Shown in pieces: positions 56,373-64,000 of a stretch of 64,000 nt of DNA. This DNA is from Cheiracanthium punctorium. Its lineage: Eukaryota; Arthropoda; Arachnida; Araneae; Cheiracanthiidae. The translations under genes and the position numbers were made by a program. The notes under the pieces were generated by a model. The model was given only the letters and a program-made list of their open reading frames with translations. It was not told the origin of the DNA and made no database searches. Position 1 is the first letter of the stretch. Every line of letters begins with the position of its first letter. The DNA is taken from the NCBI GenBank assembly GCA_038373885.1, contig JAWZYV010010319.1, positions 558,001 to 622,000 of the forward strand, written 5' to 3'.

Positions 56373-56640
56373 TGGGAGACCATGGTCGAGTGGATAAGGC
56401 ACTGAACATGGTAGATGGCCGAAGTTAGACCCGCCGCACGGCTGTCGATCTAACAATCTGGAGTTTTGGGTGATTTTCTCCAAATGTAACGTGAATACGC
56501 GTTAGACCCCTTTAAAAATCCTTCACCCAAGGCATTCCCCCATAGACCCCACAAGGGTGGGCCTAGGTGGACCCCCTGGGTTCAGGGCCCGGCCCTAGGG
56601 GGAAGGGGGCTTCGAGTTCATTCCTACGGCAGTTTTAATT
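56373..56640 (+). repeat. SINE with TTTTCTCC core, copy 2
   Basis: A tRNA-like head with box A TGGTCGAGTGGATAAGG is followed by the core TTTTCTCCAAATGTAACGTG and AATACGCG, then a GC-rich body ending GGGCTTCGAG. It shares the core with 43170-43354 and the tail style with 58514-58745. Confidence 0.65.
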
Positions 56641-58058
56641 TTTAATTACTATAACTAATACAAACTAGAAGAAATATTTTGAATAAATTTTTATCCAATG
56701 AAATTTTAGGAAAGTACAGCTAATTGTAGCTTAAAATTTAAAATAACATATTTATGATAAACCATTTATCGTAAAAGTTTAGTAAAATTGTCATTGGTTG
56801 AGTTGTGCAAACTTGTGTGGGTTTTATCTCCGTCCTTTCTTCCTGCCAGGCCCGATAAGAGAGAAGGACAAGAGGAGTAATTGCTCTAGGGCCCAGGCTT
56901 TTTTTTTGGGGGGGGGGGCGTAACTGAAAGGAAATTTTATCATGTATAAGGTTTGTTCCAAATAAGTCAAATGTAACCATTACTAGTAATCTTAAAGTTT
57001 AGCTCTTTTACTATGGAACTGAATACATTAATTTGGAACTTAACTCTTGAAATTTTGTCACTTTTAAGTAACATAATTTTAAAAATAAAATTTAATTTGG
57101 ATTTAAGAAATATTTACCATAATTATTTCCCATATTTGAAAGTTAAATTGCATTCTAAAAAGAGTGTGAGTAAGGAAAAACAGTGCAATTTTAATGCACG
57201 GCTGGAAAAAAAGGAGGGGGTGGTTGTGACGCCTCTAATCCTGGGTCCCGTAATCGAATGTGGGAGCCATGATCCCCTCCATTTCAGATAGCCCTCGATT
57301 AATCACAAATCATAATTTGTTAATGTGCCATCCTTTTGCCTGAGCCATGCTACCTGAATCTATGGTTTCAACTAATGTGTTTCAAATGTCAAAATTATTG
57401 TACAATCATGATTATGCTTAGGAGTCGAGTTTATATTAAGCATACAGCGGACAGAAAAGTACTCAAATCTCGTTAATTTGTTAAGACATCTGTAAATAAA
57501 AGTTATTTAAAGAAACTTTTGCACCAAAATTTCGGTATATCACTGCCTCAAACATCGCTAGTTTATAAAAAGGGAAATCCTCCCTGTAAAGTTTTCTGTA
57601 TACTGGAATTTATCGAAGTATGTGAAATACCATGAAATGTATAAAAATCTTTAAAAGTGTTGTTAAATCTCTGAAGAACGTGGAAGTCATTTTTTAAGGT
57701 TTAAAAGTAATACTGCTATTAAATAAATTAAAAATAAAATATTAGCAGGATCTAAAAGTAATGCCAGTTTTTACATTAAAATCAAACTAATAAATTTAAA
57801 AAAATTAATTACAAACAACCTGTGCCTAAATATAGGATTAATATTTGTTACATTTTAAAGAAATAATTTTATAGATAATAAATATTTTTTTTCTTTCAAG
57901 AAAAAGATGGGAAATTAAAGGGGTCGGAAGGGTTGTCTACCTTCCTTGGATGACGAATTTAAAAATGTCCTAAAATTGATTTTTAGGTATTCATGAGTGT
58001 TATATTTTACAGCAAGAATTTTATGAATATGTCTTTTTTTCTTTGAGAGAGACACGTG
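56641..58058. other. No gene seen
   Basis: AT-rich DNA with a G-run near 56909. Frames near 57013 and elsewhere lack motifs. Confidence 0.4.
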
Positions 58059-58059
58059 A

Positions 58060-58200
58060 AAAGAACGTCTTGGCTCTCTGTCACGCCCCCCATAGATTAT
58101 GAATTTTGGAAAATACTGTTTAATCTAGCACATATGTGAAAAAATTCACACACAAGCCGAATTTCATATTATGTAGCTTCAGTAGTTTTGGTTAGGCAAA
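58060..58200 (+). repeat. Dispersed repeat, related to 61330-61480 (opposite strand)
   Basis: GTGAAAAGAACGT, CTCTGTCA and GAATTTTGGAAAATAC occur in the same order as on the minus strand at 61330-61480. It is probably an untranslated end of a retroelement. Confidence 0.45.
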
Positions 58201-58513
58201 ATATTGACATACGAAAAAGGATATTACTTTCTGATCCCTCTATATTTAATATATTTAATAAAAGAAAGTGTGGTTTTCTGTGAGTGTCGCTAAAACTCAA
58301 CAACCACATGGGGGGTTATATGGTATGGTAATCATCTGCATTCCATTTATAAAGATGGTTTTGGTCGAAGTGGTACAGACTGGCCAGAGTGTTGCTGAAT
58401 GTTCTAGAATGTCTCAGAATGTTCGAAAATGTTGTAGAAATTCCTCTAATGATGTTTGAGAACGTTGTAGGATACCGCAAAAGATTCTGGACCTTCGAAG
58501 TCGATTTTGAGAC

Positions 58514-58745
58514 CTCACCATTGCACAGTGGTTATATCACTGGAAATGGCAGATGGGCGAAGTGTGAAGGTCCTGGGTTCGGGTCCCATCGCGCGTCCAT
58601 CGACCGAACCGTTCGGAATTTTCCGTGGTTTTCTCCGAAACTTAGCGTAAATATGGTTTGGGACCCCTTAGAAAGATCCCCCCACGGAGGGCACCCCCTC
58701 CTTGCGTTGTTCCTCTGACGAGGAAAGCGGGCTTCGAGCCAGGCA
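58514..58745 (+). repeat. SINE with TTTTCTCC core, copy 3
   Basis: A tRNA-like head has box B GGTTCGGGTCCC. The core here is TTTTCTCCGAAACTTAGCG and the body ends GGGCTTCGAGCC. The flanks show no obvious duplication. Confidence 0.65.
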
Positions 58746-58759
58746 CACAAGTCCGACGC

Positions 58760-59391
58760 ACATGTTTCACAAAAACAACATTAAGTCGATTTCGACGCGT
58801 TTTGGCAGACGAAATTGCTTGAACTGCTTTATGTCACTTTCTCATCATCGTGATCGATCGAGTTTTCGTCCTGGGGAAAACGCAGGCTTTGCTTTCTTCG
58901 ACCGAATAATTAAAAATCGAATTACCCAAACTTATTATTATTATTTTTTTTTCGATCTTTCGAAAATTACTCGAAATTCGACTTACACATTTAAAAACTT
59001 CATGATGTTATATATATATATATATATATTACTTAGTAAACAAAAATGAAATATTTTGTTATAATAACAGGCCAGCCATTGTTATTATATCAAAACAATA
59101 TAAAATGCATTGTCCTCGTCAGAGGGGGAAATGCACAACTCTACACCATAGGTTTCAGACTCACAGCCTGAGATTTTGCCAAGGTAATGTGTTATATTCA
59201 TAACTGTATTCTGCAATGATTAATATAAAAGTGTTTAAACAGTTTAAAGGTATTTATAAATGTGTTCTATATTAATTAAAAATATGAACTGCATAAGGCA
59301 AATCTCAGAGGTGTGACTCCCCCTTACCTATGCGGGGTTGGTACTATGACGGTAGTTATATAACATATATGTATGTATATATATATATTAT

Positions 59392-59461
<70 letters not shown>

Positions 59462-61060
59462 TATATATATATATATATATATATTTATGTTTCTAATAAA
59501 GTAAGCTATCTTCAAACGTGCGAAGAGCGGGAACACTGAGCTAGTATACGAATAAAATAAACGTGTTTAAATTTTTATGGCACTATTTGTATCACGTCAT
59601 ATGAGTGGTGGACTTATTATACTTTGACAAGTGATGAGTGATAAGGCAAAATTATTCTTGACAGATATATTAATACATCAGATCTATTAATTATCGTCTA
59701 ATCTCAGGAAGTATGTGGGAACTTTTATTTATTTTTTAATTACTCTCTCCACTGCACTGACCCTTCCTGAGAAAAGGTTATCGCAAAATTTACTAACATC
59801 TGTCACTTATCGAATTCGTCTAATATCTCAGATAGGATAAATCGTGGCATCCTAGCATTTCAGCTGCAGGATAAAAACACCATTCCGAGAAATTTACTAT
59901 CAGTTTTACTATGTAGTATGTGTGTCGTATTATCACCGAAGCAAAACATTCACGCAGGATGTAAGCAATAGCATAGGGCGATTCTTGATTAGTGAATCTT
60001 TAAAATGCTAATAATTCTACATTTCATTCCCCATAGGCGTAGCGTGACCGAAAGATTTTGGAGGGCACATATCAAATTGAACTGTGGAAAAAAGAAGTCT
60101 TTTCTGAATTTCCAAACAAATGTTGAAAATCACAAGATTTTGAGACAATGTTGGGGGAAGGGGGGTGCCTAGCACTATAATAATTTTACTCCACAATTAA
60201 AGCAACTCCAAAATAAAAAATAATATGAATACAACTTAAACTGATGTAGAAGTATAGGTATTCCTTAAGAATGGTAGTAGCGTTTGCATCATCAAAATTT
60301 CTAGAACAGCCAAGTCAATTTTAACGTCCAATAAAAGAGAGTCAAACATGAAACTCTAAATGCTGTCCTTACACACTAAAAGGAAGTCACTAAATCAATG
60401 ACTTAATTAAATAGTATATCTTATGATGGAAATGTATTGACAAAACAAAGATATTAGCATGTCAACAAACCTATGCATACGCAGCCTGTTCATTTTACTC
60501 CGTCTAACCCTACTTAATGTTAAGAAACTATATCATTCATTGAAAAACGAAAGTTTGTAAACAAATTCATTGACGACGAATATAGTTTAGTACCGAGTAA
60601 AGAAATTTGCTTTTCTCTAGCAAGCGCCGAACGCGTTTGAGCAGAAACATACCATTTTTATCGAACAATGATGTATCTGTCATAAAAAAAAAAAATGTTG
60701 AAAACTGGGTAATTGAAACAACTTGAAGCAAGTACTTCTCAAAGCAACCATATCGAGTTTTAAGTATATAAATTTAAAAGTATGATTTTTTTTTTTTAAT
60801 ATAAGAAAAGAATACCGACTTCGAACCACTTCACCGTAACAAAAAATTATTCCAAAACAGACTGGATATTTGTCACTAATGGCGATTTTTTAAATTCTAT
60901 GGCAATTTGCGGATGCATATAATCGATAATCATTTCCAATTAAGGTTGTCATTAAAAGAGTTCTCCATATATTCTTATATAAGAATATATAATAACCTTT
61001 GGCAGATTGGTGTATTCAGCACCGCGAATTATTTTATCTCGCCATGAGGTAAATATCCAA
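58760..61060. other. No gene; TA microsatellites
   Basis: (TA)n tracts lie at about 59010-59030 and 59366-59485. A single hAT-like end (CATAGGCGTAGCGTG) is at about 60031. The frames over the TA tract are simple repeats. No gene is supported. Confidence 0.5.
59366..59485. repeat. (TA)n/(CA)n microsatellite
   Basis: A compound TA tract of more than 100 bases with an internal CA part. The two overlapping 70-codon frames on both strands encode only Tyr-Ile repeats. Confidence 0.9.
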
Positions 61061-61069
61061 GCTATACCA

Positions 61070-61215
61070 ATAGTCACATAGTAAATTAGTAAGTTTTGGC
61101 AATTTCTCGCCAAATATAGAAGATATCACCAAAATGAGAAAAGTTTTGGGAACTTATTTTTTTATGCCAAACTTGGCGATAAATTGCCAAATTTTGGCGA
61201 CTTTTAACATTGTGA
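61070..61215. repeat. TTGGCG-word region of the LTR-like family
   Basis: Words such as CTCGCCAAATATAG, AACTTGGCGATAAATTGCC and TTTTGGCGACTTTTAACATT match the upstream end of LTR-like copies A and C. The rest of the repeat is missing. Confidence 0.4.
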
Positions 61216-61329
61216 CAAGCATTGTTATTGGCAACTCTTTGAACAGTGGTTTATAAACACCCCCTCCCCGATTTTTGGAGTGATAGTATTATGAAAACTT
61301 GACCAAATTAATATGGGACCACCGATGAG

Positions 61330-61480
61330 CTATCCTCTTCTCAATAAAAAAAGAATATTGAAAATCGGAATGAAATGCAAGTTTCTTACCGAAGGTGCTA
61401 AATTGGATTGCATTTTCCAAAATTCGTGAGTTATGGCTGACAGAGGTACAAAACGTTCTTTTCACATATACTGCGTGATC
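61330..61480 (-). repeat. Dispersed repeat mimicking an exon
   Basis: The minus strand shows a good acceptor (TTTTTTCAG) and donor (GTAAGAAAC), but the same sequence recurs at 58060-58200, so it is a repeat and not a gene exon. Confidence 0.45.
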
Positions 61481-61839
61481 TGAAAAAAGAAGAGAGATAT
61501 CCATAAAATTCTTCCTTTAAAATACAAAACTCACGAATACTTAAAAATCGATTTCAGAACATTTCGAATATAACTCTCCAAGGAGGCTAGACGTGAAAAA
61601 AAGGGGGGCTCCATTTTTCTCGAAAGAAAAGGAAAAAAAAGCTATCCATAAAATTCTCACATTAAAATTTAGTAACAAATATGAGTCCTGTAGACATCTT
61701 GTTTGTAATTCAATACTTGTGAAAAATTATCTGTCTGAATTTTATGCAAAAAAATCTGGAGTGACTCCACTCGACTTTCCGAACACTTACGAAAGATCAT
61801 TACCAAGCACTTAAATAAATTTTAATCGATGAATAATTC

Positions 61840-62600
61840 AAACATATATACCAAATTGAAACTCAATCGAATGCACCGTTTAAACGCTTGCGCACTTTCA
61901 AGAATTTCTTCCCATATGCCATTATGCCATAACATAAAAGAAAGTTTTGTCGTAGCCCTTTAGGAGAACTATAAGTCCTATACACACCAAAATCAATACC
62001 GCTCTTAGGATGGTGGTTTATAACATGTATACCGAATTTGAGCTCAATCGTATGTATCGTTTAAACGCTAGCGCACTTTCAAGAAATTCCCCCCATAGGC
62101 CATAATGTAAAAGAAATCTTTGTCGCAGCCCTGTAGAAAAACTATAAGTCCTATAGACACCAAAATCAATACCGGTCTTGCAACGGTGGTTTATAACATG
62201 TATACCCAATTTGAGCTCAATCGAATCTACCGTTTAAACGCTAGCGCACTTTCAAGAAATTCCCCCCATAGGCCATAATGTAAAAGAAATCTTTGTCGTA
62301 GCCCTGTAGAAAAACTATAAGTCCTATACACACCAAAATAAATACCGGTCTTGCGACGGTGGTTTATAACATATATACCCAATTTGAGCTCAATCGAATC
62401 TACCGTTTAAACGCTAGCGCACTTTCAAGAAATTCCCCCCATAGACCATAATGTAAAAGAAATCTTTGTCGTAGCCCTGTAGAAAAACTATAAGTCCTAT
62501 ACACACCAAAATCAATACCGGTCTTGCGACGGTGGTTTATGACATATATATCCAATTTGAGCTCAATCGAATGCTCCGTTCAGGAGCTATCGTGTTCACT
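61840..62600 (+). repeat. 173-bp tandem repeat, about 4.3 units
   Basis: The anchor AGCTCAATCG occurs at 62041, 62214, 62387 and 62560, exactly 173 apart; a first, more diverged unit starts near 61860. Each unit contains GTTTAAACGCTAGCGCAC, CCCCCATAGGCC and ATAAGTCCTATACACACC. The last unit runs into GTTCAGGAGCTATCGTG and a CA tract, like the 3' ends of some non-LTR retrotransposons, so the array may be an amplified 3' untranslated unit. Confidence 0.85.
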
Positions 62601-62665
62601 CACATACACACAAAGACACATACACACACACACACACACACATACACACATACATACATACATCT
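62601..62665. repeat. (CA)n/(TACA)n tail
   Basis: A CA-rich simple tract directly after the last 173-bp unit, consistent with a retroelement tail. Confidence 0.8.
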
Positions 62666-62798
62666 CGTAAAAATAGCATAAATGGATTCAGAAGCCCTCA
62701 AAACGTGTAAAAACACCAAAATCTCGAAGTCGAATTTTTTCATGATTACAATACTTTCCTTACATGGTACATGTTCGGAAAGTAAAAAGGGCATTATG

Positions 62799-63936
62799 CA
62801 CTGAAGTGCCACTGAATTAGGGATAGCAAGGCTATACAAATTGTGTAACAGCGCTGCGCATCATTTATGCGCAAGTGAGGGCGCTGTGGTAACTGCATAT
62901 ATAGCGCGCACTGTGGTTGTTCTGAATTAGTTGTTGGAATTGCCAGTATGGGTAAGCTGCCTGATTTAGACGCCTTCGATCGTGGACAAATCGTAGGTGC
63001 GCGACGCATGGGCCATTCAATTTCCGAAATCGTCAGTAGCTAGGATTTCCAAGGTCGACAATGTCAAGAGTATACCAAGAATACATGGTGGATGGTGGAA
63101 AAGAACTGCAAAGGACAATTACCTTTGACACTGCGTGGTGAGAGACGGCTCCGGCGTATTGTACGTAGCCAGCGAAGCCAAACATTAGCTCACATTACCA
63201 CCCAGTTGAATGACGGTGTCAGTCGTACAGTCAGTAAACGGACTGTGCAACGCTCGCTTCATCGCATGGGTTTTGGGAGCCGTCGACCTACGAGATTGCC
63301 ATTGCTCAGTGCTCGCCATCGGGCTGCACGTCTTGCCTGGCAAGAGAGCACAGAGACTGGAGTGTAGAGGACTGGAAACGATGAGGACATGGGTCAGGCT
63401 CATGAAGCCATGGATCATGCATGCCAGGTTGGAACTGAACAAGGGCATGGTGGCTCAATCATGGTCTGGGTTGTTTTTTCGTAGCACTGTTTGGGATCTT
63501 TGGTGCGTGTACCAACCTTCCTCAATGCAATTCGGTACGTAGAGTTACTGGGTGATCACTTCCATCCGTTTGTGCCGTTCTGTTATCCACACGGTAATGA
63601 AGTTTTCCAGCAAGATAACTGTACCTCTCACAAGTCTGGTTACTGGCTGGTTGGATGAGCATTACTCTGACTTAACTGTCATAAATTGGCCACCTAGAAA
63701 ATCAAATTTAAATCCTATTGAGCATTTTTGGGACAAGGCGTGAAAGGCCATCACACAACACCAACGAATCTTACTGATTTATGGACAGCTTTAGCCAATA
63801 TTTGGCAAGCCATTCCCGTGGAATGTTTCCAGAAACTTGTGGAATCTATGCCTCGTCGTGTGGCAACCGTTATCAAGGCCAGAGGAGGCCCAACTCGTTA
63901 CTAGGTAGGTATCCCTAATTCAGTGGCACTTCATTG
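62799..63936 (+). mobile_element. Tc1-type transposon, 1.1 kb, inactive
   Basis: The ends CACTGAAGTGCCACTGAATT and, from the right, CAATGAAGTGCCACTGAATT both continue AGGGATA. TA follows the right end; on the left the dinucleotide is TG, probably a mutated TA. It carries a broken transposase gene. It is a different family from 53032-54597 and related in its CACTGAAG start to the remnant at 9873. Confidence 0.85.
62948..63904 (+). pseudogene. Tc1-family transposase with several frameshifts
   Basis: The ATG at 62948 begins MGKLPDLDAFDRGQIVGARR and stops soon after EIVSS. Reading continues in other frames: SRVYQEYMVDGG, then LRRIVRSQRSQTLAHITTQL with the second helix-turn-helix. GHGGSIMVWVVFS marks the block after the first catalytic Asp, whose own surroundings are scrambled. 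EVFQQDNCTSHKS holds the second Asp (near 63615). WPPRKSNLNPIEHFWD holds the catalytic Glu, but the usual Asp before LNPIE is Asn. It ends VESMPRRVATVIKARGGPTR. At least four shifts or stops make it non-functional. Confidence 0.8.
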
Positions 63937-64000
63937 TATTAAGGATAATTATTAAAGTCAAATAGATGGCGCTGTGATGCCACAAATAATAATCATTCCC

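Noticed and set aside
59324..59539. Tyr-Ile repeat proteins on both strands
   Set aside because: Pure TA microsatellite.
61289..61504. Apparent minus-strand exon with good acceptor and GTAAGA donor
   Set aside because: The same sequence recurs at 58060-58200, so it is a dispersed repeat.
61840..62600. CRISPR-like array
   Set aside because: The 173-bp units are contiguous with no unique spacers, and the genome is eukaryotic.

Overview
The window is AT-rich, intron- and repeat-dominated nuclear DNA from an animal. I see no operons, no ribosome-binding sites and no long native open reading frames. Pol III-derived SINEs, Tc1/mariner, pogo, hAT, piggyBac and Ginger elements, and many MITEs with G/C runs suggest an arthropod. 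A chelicerate is my weak guess and cannot be proved from this window. Almost everything that can be identified is a transposable element or its remains.

Layout: 0-7 kb holds tRNA-derived SINE heads and hAT-type elements with 8-bp target duplications. 7.4-10.5 kb is a nested stack: a small MITE, split by a mariner, which is itself split by a piggyBac-like MITE and by an element with CCCAGACAGCAC ends; a Tc1 remnant carrying another copy of the same MITE follows. 11-17 kb holds promoter-bearing LTR-like repeats, one of them split by a non-LTR-like insertion. 20.4-27 kb is an element with CCCTAGTAGCAAT ends that encloses a 5.3-kb hAT with degraded transposase. 27.9-30.4 kb is a 2.5-kb hAT with a perfect 8-bp target duplication. 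30.9-33.4 kb is a Ginger-like element with inverted repeats of about 160 bp and a broken integrase-type transposase. 36.9-39.4 kb is a pogo-like element split by a second CCCAGACAGCAC element, which in turn holds a SINE. 42-45 kb holds a third LTR-like copy, a SINE with a 13-bp duplication and a tandem array built from an endonuclease (EEP) gene fragment. 50.8-54.8 kb is a 4-kb hAT holding a complete Tc1-type element with an intact 330-residue transposase. 61.8-63.9 kb holds a 173-bp tandem repeat and a broken Tc1.

Host genes are sparse. The best candidate is a plus-strand gene at about 46.0-47.7 kb: a CRE and inverted CCAAT box, a first coding exon, an intron, and a second exon ending at a consensus donor, with matching splice phase. 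A second candidate is a minus-strand exon at 54855-55086. I recognise neither protein.

The most unusual pattern is that elements with nearly identical termini carry completely different arrays of short palindromic words just inside those termini. It appears in two unrelated groups: CCCAGACAGCAC-ended elements and TAGAGATG-ended hATs. Boundaries marked by target duplications were read directly; family names rest on known termini and protein motifs.
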